A stretch of DNA of 64,000 nt. Origin: Halolamina pelagica (GTDB lineage: Archaea > Halobacteriota > Halobacteria > Halobacteriales > Haloferacaceae). The position numbers were made by a program, and so were the translations under genes. Below are positions 49,480-58,115 of the stretch, one piece after another. Positions within the stretch are counted from its first letter, which is position 1. Every line of letters begins with the position of its first letter. The notes under the pieces were generated by a model that saw nothing but the letters and a program-made list of their open reading frames with translations, was not told the origin of the DNA and did no database searches. The DNA is taken from NCBI RefSeq assembly GCF_900115675.1, contig NZ_FOXI01000012.1, positions 1 through 64,000 on the forward strand, written 5' to 3'.

Positions 49480-50402
49480 CAGTCGTCGGCGGGCCCGGGC
49501 TGTGCGCCCGGCATCCCGACGCGGGGCGCGTCGTGGCCGAGTTCGTCGATGGCGACCTGGGCGGCCTTCTTCCCGGAGAGCAACATCGCCCCGAACGTCG
49601 GCCCCATCCGGGTCAGCCCGTGGGTCGTCGCCGTCGCGAGGCCGGTCGTGAGCAGGCCCTCGTGGACCTTGCCGGTCCGTTCGACGACCGCGTCCTCGCT
49701 CCGTCCGACCCACATGGAGTCGTGCCCCGGCGAGTCGTGGCCGGGCGCGCCGTACTCGCCGTCGGCGGTCGTGTCCATCCCGGCTTCGCCGGTCTCCTCG
49801 ATCCCGGCCGCATCGATCACGCCGCGCTCGTGGAGCTTGGAGACCACGACCGCCTCGTGACCCGTGGCGTCGATCACGAGGTCGGCCTCGACGGCGACGG
49901 GGTCGACGCAGGTGAGTTCACGGGGCAGCGAGTGGACGGGCGTCCAGTTCAGCACCACCCCCGAGACCTCGTGGTCCTCGCGGACGACCACGTCGGTGAA
50001 CTCCGTCATGTTCTGGATGCGCGCGCCGGCGTCGCAGGCGGCCTTGATGAGTGCGGAACTCGCGTGCGGCGCCGTGGCGACGTGGAGCCCGTCGACCTCG
50101 TCGGTCTCCTCGTAGGGGACGCCGAGTTCGTCCAGCACCTCGTGGGCCGGCTCGCGCACGGTGAGCTTGTTCATCAGGAACCCGCCGAGCCAGAAGCCGC
50201 CGCCGAGGTAGTTGTTCTTCTCGATCACGGTCACGTCGACGCCGCGCTCGGCGAGTTCCTTCGCCGCGACGAGCCCGGAGGGGCCGCCGCCGACGATCGC
50301 CACCTCGCTGTCGGTGAACTCCATGAACTCGTCGTGCCACTCGTCGGCGATCGCGCGGGTAACCTGTGCCTCGCTCGCGTCGGTGAAGCCGTCGAAGGAC
50401 AT
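49479..50402 (-). CDS. thi4: Thi4 thiamine thiazole synthase
   Basis: This 307-residue protein binds NAD ([21 protein letters not shown]) and has the Thi4 core ([18 protein letters not shown]). Cys165 in [10 protein letters not shown] aligns with the yeast active Cys and with the Cys165 I recall for Haloferax Thi4. It may therefore be a Cys-dependent, sulfur-donating (suicidal) enzyme rather than the sulfide-using methanogen type. It makes the thiazole moiety of thiamine. The leader is only a few bases, with a palindrome between TATA and ATG. Confidence 0.92.
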   Translation of the reverse strand: MSFDGFTDASEAQVTRAIADEWHDEFMEFTDSEVAIVGGGPSGLVAAKELAERGVDVTVIEKNNYLGGGFWLGGFLMNKLTVREPAHEVLDELGVPYEETDEVDGLHVATAPHASSALIKAACDAGARIQNMTEFTDVVVREDHEVSGVVLNWTPVHSLPRELTCVDPVAVEADLVIDATGHEAVVVSKLHERGVIDAAGIEETGEAGMDTTADGEYGAPGHDSPGHDSMWVGRSEDAVVERTGKVHEGLLTTGLATATTHGLTRMGPTFGAMLLSGKKAAQVAIDELGHDAPRVGMPGAQPGPADD

Positions 50403-50407
50403 GCAAT

Positions 50408-50437
50408 TACCACGTGGTACTACCGAGTAGTTAAACG
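50408..50437 (-). promoter_or_regulatory. thi4 promoter with palindromic operator
   Basis: A perfect palindrome TACCACGTGGTA (50408-50419) starts 6 bp upstream of the thi4 ATG (50402). A second dyad ACTACTCGGTAGT overlaps it, and TTTAAC at about 50431-50436 acts as TATA. A repressor bound here would block the start site. No TPP riboswitch fold is visible. Confidence 0.6.
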
Positions 50438-50492
50438 TTGTCGTCGGTCGACTCGTGGGGAGGTAGCGCCGAGAACAGCGGAACGGCGGCGG

Positions 50493-51827
50493 TCAGTCGC
50501 CCCGGCGAACCTCGTCCAGCGCGTCGACGGTGGGGGCGTTCACGATCCGGACCGTCCGCCCCTCGCGAGTGACGCGGAACGCGTCCTCGAAGGAGCCGTT
50601 CTCGACGCGGTAGACGCCCTCGTTCCCGGCGGTCGCGTTCAGCGACTCGGTGAGCAGCCCGCGGTAGGCCCGGACGAAATGCCGGGCGTCGCGCTCGGTC
50701 TCCCAGCGCGTCTTGAGGACGTAGCCGTCCGCCACGGGGTCGTCGCTGTCCGCGTCGAAGTAGGGGACCAGCTTGTCGCCTTCCCAGCCCGCGGTGGCGG
50801 GGTGGGAGTAGTTGTACGCCGAGTACGGTCCGGGATCACGACTCAGCGTCCCGCGGTCGATCGCGCGCTGCTGCCAGAGCATCGCGAACAGCGTCGCCTC
50901 GCCCAGCCGCGTCGCGCCGGCGCGGTCGAACTCGGCGGTCGAGCGGTCGGGGACGACCACGCGTGCCGGGCGGTCACGCGGGTAGTCGGAAGGGTGGATC
51001 AGCTGTTCGCTCGACTCTGGCGGCCGGACGTAGAGCTCGTTCACCGCCGCCCAGCCGCCGCGCTGGCGGACCCGGTGAACCAGCGTCGGTCCCTCGCTGT
51101 AGGGCGCGTAGACGGTCAGGTAGAGCCCGAGGTTCTCGTCGGCGATCGAGGCGCCACCCTCGCCGCTTGGACGGTTGATGCAGTCCCACTCCGCCCCGCA
51201 GCGCTCCTCGTACTGTGCCTCGACGTAGTTGGCGTCGCCCTCGACGACACCGGTCTCGGCCATCCGTACGTCGGGGTTGGCGGCGCCGCCCAGCAGCGAG
51301 AGCCGCTGGTCCTGCAGCGCGTGGACGAGTTCGTGGGCCAGCGTCGCGCGGTCGACCGTCGGCGTCTCGCTGTCGCTCACCAGCACGATGCGGTCGGCGG
51401 ACGGCGAGTAGTACCCCAGCACGGAGCCCCCGTAGATCTCGCCGAACGCGCCGCCGACGGTGCGGTTCTCGCCGACGAGCATCGCCGCCTCGTAGCGCTG
51501 TTCGCGGGCGCGCTCGAACGGCGAATCGACGGTCGTGTCGCTGCTCGACCCGTTCAGGAACTCCTCGCGGGAGATCACCTCGACCGGCACCGTCCGCTCG
51601 AACTCCAGCCCGCGGATGAGTTCGACGCGGGCCATCGTGCGGGCGACGACGGCGTCGAGTTCGGTCTCGTTCAGCCCGTCGCTCGCGTCGACGGCCAGCG
51701 AGTCGGTCGCCGCGTAGCCGTTCTCGACACCCAGTCGGTCGGCTTCGGGAGTCGGCGACGGCGCCGCCGGCGCGGCACAGCCAGCGAGCACCAGACAGCA
51801 GACGACCGCGAGCAGTCGAAGCCTCAC
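50493..51827 (-). CDS. Hvo_1808-like surface metalloprotease, lipoprotein form
   Basis: This 444-residue protein has a signal peptide with lipobox LAGC (Cys17). HELVH at 165-169 (ATLAHELVHALQDQ) and Glu in GVVEGDANYVEAQYEERC give a zinc-peptidase site. The C-terminal part (WEGDKLVPYFDADSDDP, RVENGSFEDAFRV) matches its neighbour at 51859. It is a tandem paralogue but is anchored by lipid at its N-terminus rather than by PGF-CTERM. The substrate is unknown. It belongs to the haloarchaeal Hvo_1808 family as I recall it. Confidence 0.82.
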   Translation of the reverse strand: MRLRLLAVVCCLVLAGCAAPAAPSPTPEADRLGVENGYAATDSLAVDASDGLNETELDAVVARTMARVELIRGLEFERTVPVEVISREEFLNGSSSDTTVDSPFERAREQRYEAAMLVGENRTVGGAFGEIYGGSVLGYYSPSADRIVLVSDSETPTVDRATLAHELVHALQDQRLSLLGGAANPDVRMAETGVVEGDANYVEAQYEERCGAEWDCINRPSGEGGASIADENLGLYLTVYAPYSEGPTLVHRVRQRGGWAAVNELYVRPPESSEQLIHPSDYPRDRPARVVVPDRSTAEFDRAGATRLGEATLFAMLWQQRAIDRGTLSRDPGPYSAYNYSHPATAGWEGDKLVPYFDADSDDPVADGYVLKTRWETERDARHFVRAYRGLLTESLNATAGNEGVYRVENGSFEDAFRVTREGRTVRIVNAPTVDALDEVRRGD

Positions 51828-51858
51828 ACCGAGGGGTGCGCCGGCGAGGGGAAAAGAG

Positions 51859-53508
51859 CTACCGACGACCGAACAGCAGCGCCGCGCCCAGGACGCTCAC
51901 CAGCGCGGCGAGGGCGGAGAAGCCGGGGGCCTCGGTGGTCGTCGTGGCGTCCGTCGCCGTCGGGGTCTCCTCGCCCGGCGCCGCAGTCGCGGTCGGCGCT
52001 GGCGTCGACGCCTCCGTCTCGACCGACTCGCGGACCTCGCTCAGCGAGTCGACCGACGGCGCGTTGACGATCGTCACCGTGTCGCCCGCGACGGTCACGT
52101 GGAACGCGTCGGCGAACGAGCCGTCGGCGATGCGGTACGTGTCCTCGCCGACCCGTTCGGCGCCCCAGTAGGCCAGCAGGCTCTCGTAGGCGCCGCGGAA
52201 CTCCGTCGCCTCCGCGTCGCTGTCCCAGACCAGCCGCCAGACGTAGCCAGTTTCGCCGTCGTCGCTCCGGTAGAAGTGCATCCGGTCACCGTCCCAGCCC
52301 GCGGCGGCGTCGAACCCGTAGTTCAGCGGGTCGAAGCGACTGACCTCGCCGGAGTCGGTGTAGTTGAGCCACGCGTTCGGGCCGACCACGTCCCGCGCGT
52401 AGCGCTGGACGTCTCCCTCCTCGGCGTAGAGCGGGTAGGCGAACATCGCGGCGACGCCGGACTGGCCCACCTCGGCGTAGTCGGTGCGGCGCTCGGGCCG
52501 GACGCGCTCCCAGCCGTCGGCGTGCTCGTCGGCCAGTTCGACCTCAGTCGGCGGGTCGGTGCCGTAGCGGTCGGGGTGGATCACCTGCTCGGCGCTCTCG
52601 GGCGGGGCGTCGTACAGCTCGTTGACCTGCTCCCAGCCGCCCTGGCGCTTCTGCTCGGCGACGAACGCCGGCCCGTCGCTGTAGGGCTGGTAGTTCAGGA
52701 AGTAGACGCCCATGTTCGGCGGCGAGGCGCCGCCGCCGTCGCCCCCGTCGGGTCGGAGGCAGGTGCCGTTCCACGCGCCGCCCTCGCCACAGCGCTCCTC
52801 GTAGCGGTACTGGACGAGGTTCGCGTCGCCCTCGATCAGCCCGCTGTTGGCGTTGGCGCCGTCGCGGGTCTGGCTGGTGAAGTTGGCGAGGTCGAACTCC
52901 TGGTCCTGCATCGCGTGGACGAGTTCGTGCCCGAGCGTGAGTTCGTCCACCTGGAGGCTGCTCTCGTTGTCGGTGACGAGCACGATGGCGTCCGCGGCGG
53001 GGCTGTAGTAGCCCGCGACCGAGGCGCCGCGGTTGGCCTGCTGGACGTCGAGCGAGCCCTCACCCTCACCGATCAGGAACAGCGCTTCGAACTTCGTGTT
53101 GTCGAACCTCCGGAACGCGTCACTGTAGGAGACGTTCCCCGAGGAGTTCGCGAACTCCGAGCGCGGGACGATCTCGACCGGCACGTCCATGTCGAACTCG
53201 ACGCCGCGGATCACCTCGACGCGGGCCTTCGCCCGCGCGATCGTGGCGTCGAGTTCGTCCTGGGTGATCCCGTCGCTCTGGTCGACGGCGATGCTCTCGT
53301 TGTGCCAGTAGCCGTCCTCCCAGCCCAGCCGGTCGGTCTCGGGGTCCGGGGGCGCGCTGTTGTTTTCGACCTGCGTCGCCGCGTCGACGCCGTCGGACGC
53401 CACGGCCGCGTCGGCGGTTGCAGGCGCGGCGGGCGCGGCTGCCGCGACGGGGGCGAGCCCGGCGAGGACGACGACTGCGACGGCGAGGACCGCGGAGACT
53501 CGTCGCAT
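51859..53508 (-). CDS. Hvo_1808-like surface metalloprotease with PGF-CTERM anchor
   Basis: This 549-residue protein starts at ATG 53508 with a Sec-type signal (VSAVLAVAVVVLAGLAPVAAA). HELVH is at 194-198 (LTLGHELVHAMQDQ) and GLIEGDANLVQYRYEERC supplies the zinc Glu. A Thr/Ala-rich stalk (about 505-530) leads to a PGF-CTERM signal (APGFSALAALVSVLGAALLFGRR-type end), so archaeosortase processing is expected. It is probably co-transcribed with the lipoprotein paralogue 31 bp downstream. Confidence 0.85.
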   Translation of the reverse strand: MRRVSAVLAVAVVVLAGLAPVAAAAPAAPATADAAVASDGVDAATQVENNSAPPDPETDRLGWEDGYWHNESIAVDQSDGITQDELDATIARAKARVEVIRGVEFDMDVPVEIVPRSEFANSSGNVSYSDAFRRFDNTKFEALFLIGEGEGSLDVQQANRGASVAGYYSPAADAIVLVTDNESSLQVDELTLGHELVHAMQDQEFDLANFTSQTRDGANANSGLIEGDANLVQYRYEERCGEGGAWNGTCLRPDGGDGGGASPPNMGVYFLNYQPYSDGPAFVAEQKRQGGWEQVNELYDAPPESAEQVIHPDRYGTDPPTEVELADEHADGWERVRPERRTDYAEVGQSGVAAMFAYPLYAEEGDVQRYARDVVGPNAWLNYTDSGEVSRFDPLNYGFDAAAGWDGDRMHFYRSDDGETGYVWRLVWDSDAEATEFRGAYESLLAYWGAERVGEDTYRIADGSFADAFHVTVAGDTVTIVNAPSVDSLSEVRESVETEASTPAPTATAAPGEETPTATDATTTTEAPGFSALAALVSVLGAALLFGRR

Positions 53509-53595
53509 AGCCACACATTGAGCCGACCACGCAAAAAGACCGCGGCGGGGCTCGCTGCCAAGAAAGCTAAGGCGTCGACGCTCCATCGCCCCGGC

Positions 53596-54165
53596 ATGTA
53601 CGATCCCGACAGTACCGCCGTCGTCGTCGTCGACATGCAGAACGGGTTCTGTCACCCGGAGGGCAGCCTGTTCGCGCCCGACAGCGAGGCGGCGATCGAG
53701 CCCGTGACCGAGCTCGTCGCCAGCGCCCGCGACGCCGGCGCGAGCGTCGTCTACACGAAGGACACCCACCCCGAGGAGCAGTTCGAGGGGAACCACTACT
53801 ACGACGAGTTCGAGCGGTGGGGCGAGCACGTCGTCGAGGGGACGTGGGACGCCGAACTCCACGACGGCCTCGACGTGCGCGATGCGGACCACGTCGTCGA
53901 GAAGCACACCTACGACGCGTTCTACCGGACCGGGCTGGAGGGCTACCTCGACACCCACGGCATCGAGGACCTCCTCATCTGCGGGACGCTCGCGAACGTC
54001 TGCGTGCTCCACACCGCCGGTAGCGCCGGCCTCCGGGACTACAAGCCCGTGCTGGTCGAGGACGCGCTGGGGTACATCGAACAGGACCACAAGGAGTACG
54101 CGGTCGACCACGCCGACTGGCTGTTCGGCGAAGTGACCGAACTGGACGAGGTGACGTTCGCGTAG
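53596..54165 (+). CDS. Isochorismatase-family hydrolase, nicotinamidase-like
   Basis: This 189-residue protein has the cysteine-hydrolase triad: Asp in VVVVDMQNGFCHP, Lys in VVEKHTYDAFYRTGL, and Cys in ICGTLANVCVLHTAGSA. A metal-site-like DTHPEE is present as in nicotinamidases. It may deamidate nicotinamide, which would fit the NAPRTase elsewhere in the window. Other isochorismatase-like activities remain possible. Confidence 0.85.
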   Translation: MYDPDSTAVVVVDMQNGFCHPEGSLFAPDSEAAIEPVTELVASARDAGASVVYTKDTHPEEQFEGNHYYDEFERWGEHVVEGTWDAELHDGLDVRDADHVVEKHTYDAFYRTGLEGYLDTHGIEDLLICGTLANVCVLHTAGSAGLRDYKPVLVEDALGYIEQDHKEYAVDHADWLFGEVTELDEVTFA

Positions 54166-54181
54166 CGCACCCTCCGAGCAC

Positions 54182-54670
54182 TCAGCGGAACACGCGGTAC
54201 GACGGCTGTCCCGTCGCCACAAGCCGTTCCTCCCCGTCGTCGACGCCCCAATCGCGATCGTCGTCGCCGTGTTCCGGGACCGTGCTGGTCACGTCGACGC
54301 GACTGACGCCGATGGTGGAGCCGGCCCGGATCACGTCGGCAGCGGCGTGCAGATCGCCCGTGGCCCGCCGGAGGTAGTTCACGTTCAGGCTCACCGTCGC
54401 GACGTCGGTGGCCAGCGGGTCGTCGGCCGCGAGTCGGAGCGCCAGCCCGCCCGCAGTGTCCACGAGCGTCGCCGCGACGCCGCCGTGGATGGTGGGTTTC
54501 GAGGCGGGGTTGGTGAGCTTCTCGTCGAACGGGATCGTGAGTTCGATCCGGCCGCGCTCGACGGCGTCGACTTCGGTGCCGAGCCACGAGAGGTAGCCGT
54601 GGTCCTCCTCGACCGCGTAGCGGATGAAGTCGGCAGCCCCGTCGGGCAGCGGCGGCAGGTCCTCGGTCAT
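54182..54670 (-). CDS. PaaI-type hotdog thioesterase
   Basis: This 162-residue protein has the hotdog motif PTIHGGVAATLVDTAGGLALR, with the catalytic Asp-type position in LVDTAGG, and SLNVNYLRRATGDLHAAADVIRAG. It probably hydrolyses an acyl- or aryl-CoA thioester; the substrate is unknown. It converges on the isochorismatase gene. Confidence 0.85.
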   Translation of the reverse strand: MTEDLPPLPDGAADFIRYAVEEDHGYLSWLGTEVDAVERGRIELTIPFDEKLTNPASKPTIHGGVAATLVDTAGGLALRLAADDPLATDVATVSLNVNYLRRATGDLHAAADVIRAGSTIGVSRVDVTSTVPEHGDDDRDWGVDDGEERLVATGQPSYRVFR

Positions 54671-54712
54671 ACCGACCGTCCGCGGGGACGGGTCAAGTAG
54701 CCGGCGGGAGCG

Positions 54713-55633
54713 TCACCCCAGCCGGATCGACGATTCGGCGGGCGCGACGGTCACGGCCACCTCGTCGCCGACGGCGAACGCGTGGCCCTCGTGGAAGACG
54801 ATCTTCGCGCCGAGCGCGTCGCGAGACGCGAACAGCGAGAGCCCCGTCGCGCGCTCGCCGTCGACGCGGACCGCGAGTTCGGCCCAGTCCACGTCGGTCC
54901 CCCTGCCCGCCCGCGAGGTCGCCGTGCCGACCTCGGTCCCGAGTAGCGAGACCTGTCCGGTGGCCGCATCGTCGTCGACGCCGCGGTTCGGGTACGCGCC
55001 CCCGCCCGAGTAGTGCGCCAGCCCCCCGTCCAGCGGCGTGCCGTCGTCGGCCGCAAGCGCCGCCCACGACCCGGGATCCGGGTGGGCCGGCGCGTCGAGT
55101 CTGACGTAGGTCTGCCCGGTTTCGGTCACCTCGCCAGTTCCGTCCCACTGGGCGCCCGCGACCGACACGTCGGGAACGACGGGGAGCGATCCCGACGCGC
55201 GGTAGGGGTTCGCCTCGGCCGGCCGGAACCCAAGGTGGAGGTGGTCGTCGACCCAGCGCCCGAAGAAGCCCGAGCGCACCGACTCGCCCAGCGAGTCGCC
55301 CGCCGCAACCCAGTCGCCGGCGTCGACGCCCGGATCGACGTGGAGGACGCGCGCGAGCAGGGCCGCGCCCCGACCGCCGGCCCAGTCGTCAGCCACGTCG
55401 AGGACGATCAGGTGGTCCTCGTCGACGGCGTAGGGACGATCCGGGCAGGCGACGGTCCGCGTCGCCACCACCTCGCCCGGGACGGGCGCGGGGGCGGTGC
55501 CGTCGTCCGGGTAGAGGTCGACCGCACAGCCACGGTCGTGAGCCGGATAGGGGGAGTTGTAGCAGGAGAACCGCGCGTAGCGATCCAGGAGGGATGCAGG
55601 GAGCGGGACGGGTGAGCGCTCGGCCGCGGGCAT
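54713..55633 (-). CDS. M23-like (lysostaphin-fold) hypothetical protein
   Basis: This 306-residue protein starts at ATG 55633. Its middle resembles an M23 beta-barrel: YPAHDRGCAVDLYPDDG, PGEVVATRTVACP, HVDPGVDAGDWVAAGDSLG and the HxH end DDHLHLGF. The first zinc ligand spacing (His-x6-Asp) is unusual, so activity is uncertain. No signal peptide is evident. Archaea lack murein, so the target is unclear; the fold might serve in carbohydrate or lipoyl-like binding instead. It is divergent from the lipoate ligase gene. Confidence 0.6.
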   Translation of the reverse strand: MPAAERSPVPLPASLLDRYARFSCYNSPYPAHDRGCAVDLYPDDGTAPAPVPGEVVATRTVACPDRPYAVDEDHLIVLDVADDWAGGRGAALLARVLHVDPGVDAGDWVAAGDSLGESVRSGFFGRWVDDHLHLGFRPAEANPYRASGSLPVVPDVSVAGAQWDGTGEVTETGQTYVRLDAPAHPDPGSWAALAADDGTPLDGGLAHYSGGGAYPNRGVDDDAATGQVSLLGTEVGTATSRAGRGTDVDWAELAVRVDGERATGLSLFASRDALGAKIVFHEGHAFAVGDEVAVTVAPAESSIRLG

Positions 55634-55686
55634 GCTCGGCGAGTGGCGACGGCCACGCTTAGGTACGTCGGACCCCGACTGCGCCC

Positions 55687-56421
55687 ATGCGCGTGATCCG
55701 CGGGCGGGCGTCGACGCCCGAGGGCGATCGGGAGCGCACCCGCGACCTGCTGGACTCTGTCGCCGACACCGGCACGCCGGTCGTGCGAGCGTGGACGCCA
55801 CACCGCCACCTCGCGTTCGGTCGCCGGGACGCCAACGAACCGGGGTACGACGATGCCCGCGCGGCCGCGAGCGAGCAGGGGTTCCCGCCGGTCGAGCGTT
55901 CCGTCGGCGGCCGCGCGGTCGCCTACACCGGCACGACCGTCGCGTTCGCGGCGCTCGAACCGACCGACGACAGCCGGACGGGGATCACCGACCGCTACGA
56001 GGCCGGCGTCGACACCGTCGTCGACGCGCTGGAGTCGCTCGGCGTCGACGCCGAACGGGGCGAGCCACCCGACGCCTTCTGCCCCGGCGACTACTCGGTG
56101 CAGGCGCCGTGTTCGACCGACGAGCAGCGGCGCCGACCCGGCAAACTGGCGGGGATCGCCCAGCGAGTGACTGCGGGCGCGGCGATGGTCTCGGGCGTGG
56201 TCGTCGTCGCCGACCGCGCCGAGATCCGTGACGTGCTCGCCCCCGTCTACGACGCGCTCGACGTGCCGTTCGACCCGGACTCGGTCGGAAGCGTCACGGC
56301 CGCGGGCGGGCCGAGCGACCCCGAACGCGTCGCCCGGGCACTGGAGGCCGCGATCGTCGACGGCCGCGAGCGATCGGTCGAGTCGTTACGGGCGGCGACG
56401 GACACCAGCCGGGAGGCTTAG
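55687..56421 (+). CDS. Lipoate-protein ligase A-like protein
   Basis: This 244-residue protein has a BPL/LPL fold: AFGRRDANEPGYDDARAAASEQGFPPVERSVGGRAVAYTGTTVAFA (the RRxxGG-like loop is SVGGRAVAY). CPGDYSVQ and KLAGIAQRVTAGAAMVSGVVVV then supply the expected Lys (PGKLAG). It attaches lipoate or a related acyl group to a carrier protein. No lipoyl-domain or 2-oxoacid dehydrogenase genes are adjacent. The dihydroorotase gene starts 24 bp later. Confidence 0.82.
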   Translation: MRVIRGRASTPEGDRERTRDLLDSVADTGTPVVRAWTPHRHLAFGRRDANEPGYDDARAAASEQGFPPVERSVGGRAVAYTGTTVAFAALEPTDDSRTGITDRYEAGVDTVVDALESLGVDAERGEPPDAFCPGDYSVQAPCSTDEQRRRPGKLAGIAQRVTAGAAMVSGVVVVADRAEIRDVLAPVYDALDVPFDPDSVGSVTAAGGPSDPERVARALEAAIVDGRERSVESLRAATDTSREA

Positions 56422-56445
56422 GGGAGCCCCCTCCCCACTGGACGT

Positions 56446-57747
56446 ATGCTCATCACCGGCGCCGAGCTCCCGGACGGCCGGGTTCGGGACGTTCGCACCG
56501 ACGAGGGCCGCATCGCCGAGATCGCCGAGTCGCTCCACTCCCTCCCCGGCGAGGAGACCGTCGACGCGACGGGGCTGACGCTGCTGCCCGGCGCCATCGA
56601 CGTACACGTCCACTTCCGCCAGCCCGGCCACGGCCACAAGGAGACGTGGGCGACCGGCTCCCGCTCCGCGGCCGCCGGCGGCGTCACGACCGTCGTCGAC
56701 CAGCCCAACACCACGCCGCCGACGGTCGACGGCACGGCGTTCGACGAGAAGGCCGAGTTCGCGGCCAACGCGGCGGTCAACTACGGCATCAACGGCGGCG
56801 TCAACGACGAGTGGGACCCCGACTCGCTACTCTCCCGCCCGGTGTTCGCGCTGGGCGAGGTGTTCCTCGCCGACTCGACCGGCGACATGGGGATCGACGA
56901 GGAGCTGTTCGGCGACGCGCTGGCCGAGGCCGCCGACGCCGGGGTCACCGTGACCGTCCACGCCGAGGACGCCGACCGGTTCGACGAGTCGGCCCGCGAC
57001 GGCGACGCCGGCGGGACGGGGCGCGAGGCCAACGCCGACTTGTGGAGCCAGTACCGCACCGCAGAGGCCGAGATCGCGGCCGTCGAGGCCGCCTGCGAGG
57101 CCGCTGCGGACGCGGGCGTCGACATCCACGTCGCCCACACGTCGACGCCGGAGGCCGCCGAGCACGCCGCCGAGGCGGGGATGAGCACCGAAGTCACCCC
57201 GCACCACCTGCTGCTCTCCCGCGAGGATCTGGACGAGCTGGGCACGTTCGGGCGGATGAACCCGCCGCTCCGGAGCGAGGCCCGCCGCGAGGAACTGTAC
57301 GATTTCGTCGTCGACGGGACGGTCGACGTGATCGCGACCGACCACGCGCCCCACACGACCGCCGAGAAGGAGGCCGGGCTCTGGGACGCCCCCTCGGGCG
57401 TACCGGGCGTCGAGACGATGCTCCCGCTGCTGCTGGGGGAGGTCCGGGACGGCGACCTGCCGCTCGAACGCGTCGTCGAACTCGTCGCCGCGACCCCCGC
57501 CGAGCGGTTCGACCTCGACGCCAAGGGCCGGGTCGAGGAGGGGTACGACGCCGACCTCACGCTGGTGGACCTCGACGACGCCGAACCGATCCGCGCCGAC
57601 GCGCTGCACACGAAGTGTGACTGGACCCCCTTCGAGGGCCGCGAGGCGGTGTTCCCCGAACTCACGGTCGTCGACGGCAGCGTCGTCTACGACGGCCGCG
57701 CCGGCGACCGGTTCACCGCGGGGCTGGGGCGGAACGTGCGCGAGTAA
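56446..57747 (+). CDS. pyrC: Dihydroorotase
   Basis: This 433-residue amidohydrolase has the metal motif DVHVHFRQPGHGHKETW, VDQPNTTPP, the EDADRFD and HVAHTSTPEAAEHA His regions, and the catalytic Asp in VIATDHAPHTTAEKEAG. It closes carbamoyl-aspartate to dihydroorotate in pyrimidine synthesis. Length and motifs fit class I dihydroorotases (allantoinase-like branch); the DHAPH context favours dihydroorotase. Confidence 0.92.
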   Translation: MLITGAELPDGRVRDVRTDEGRIAEIAESLHSLPGEETVDATGLTLLPGAIDVHVHFRQPGHGHKETWATGSRSAAAGGVTTVVDQPNTTPPTVDGTAFDEKAEFAANAAVNYGINGGVNDEWDPDSLLSRPVFALGEVFLADSTGDMGIDEELFGDALAEAADAGVTVTVHAEDADRFDESARDGDAGGTGREANADLWSQYRTAEAEIAAVEAACEAAADAGVDIHVAHTSTPEAAEHAAEAGMSTEVTPHHLLLSREDLDELGTFGRMNPPLRSEARREELYDFVVDGTVDVIATDHAPHTTAEKEAGLWDAPSGVPGVETMLPLLLGEVRDGDLPLERVVELVAATPAERFDLDAKGRVEEGYDADLTLVDLDDAEPIRADALHTKCDWTPFEGREAVFPELTVVDGSVVYDGRAGDRFTAGLGRNVRE

Positions 57748-57847
57748 GCAGCGAGGGACGGGCGGGTTCCGCAGGTCGGATCGCGACGCGGGACGACGCC
57801 TGACGGCGCCATCGTGGACCCCGGCTGAGAGGGTCACGCAAGGCAAG

Positions 57848-57856
57848 CTTTACATG
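57848..57856 (+). promoter_or_regulatory. TATA-like element before the 52-aa zinc-finger gene
   Basis: CTTTACATG lies about 26-30 bp before the ATG at 57879; the nearer AT-rich TCATATAAATAG (57863-57873) is too close for a leaderless TATA. One of them is the likely promoter. Confidence 0.4.
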
Positions 57857-57878
57857 CACTATCATATAAATAGGAACG

Positions 57879-58037
57879 ATGCCCGAATGCCAAAACTGTA
57901 ATTCGTTCGTCACGCGACGGTACGTCCGGGTGTTCACGCCCGAGGGGCAGGAGACGCCGCGAGTCTGCCCCTCCTGTGAGGACAAGATTCGGGACGGGAG
58001 CGACGTACGTGCGGCACGATCGACGCGAGGGAACTGA
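57879..58037 (+). CDS. 52-aa zinc-finger microprotein (DUF7563-like)
   Basis: The frame MPECQNCNSFVTRRYVRVF ends RSTRGN and has two CxxC knuckles: CQNC near 4-7 and CPSC near 30-33. They make a complete four-Cys zinc site. Similar single-domain proteins are widespread in haloarchaea (DUF7563-like as I recall). It may bind nucleic acid or protein. It is monocistronic with its own promoter. Confidence 0.8.
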   Translation: MPECQNCNSFVTRRYVRVFTPEGQETPRVCPSCEDKIRDGSDVRAARSTRGN

Positions 58038-58115
58038 TAGCCGACGGCAACGGGGCTCGGAACTAGTTCGGTCGCGGGCGCTCCCCGCGACGATCCGTAA
58101 AACGACGCGTATCGC

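Noticed and set aside
50403..50492. TPP riboswitch upstream of thi4
   Set aside because: The leader appears to be only a few bases long, and the conserved THI-box sequences were not seen; a protein operator fits better.
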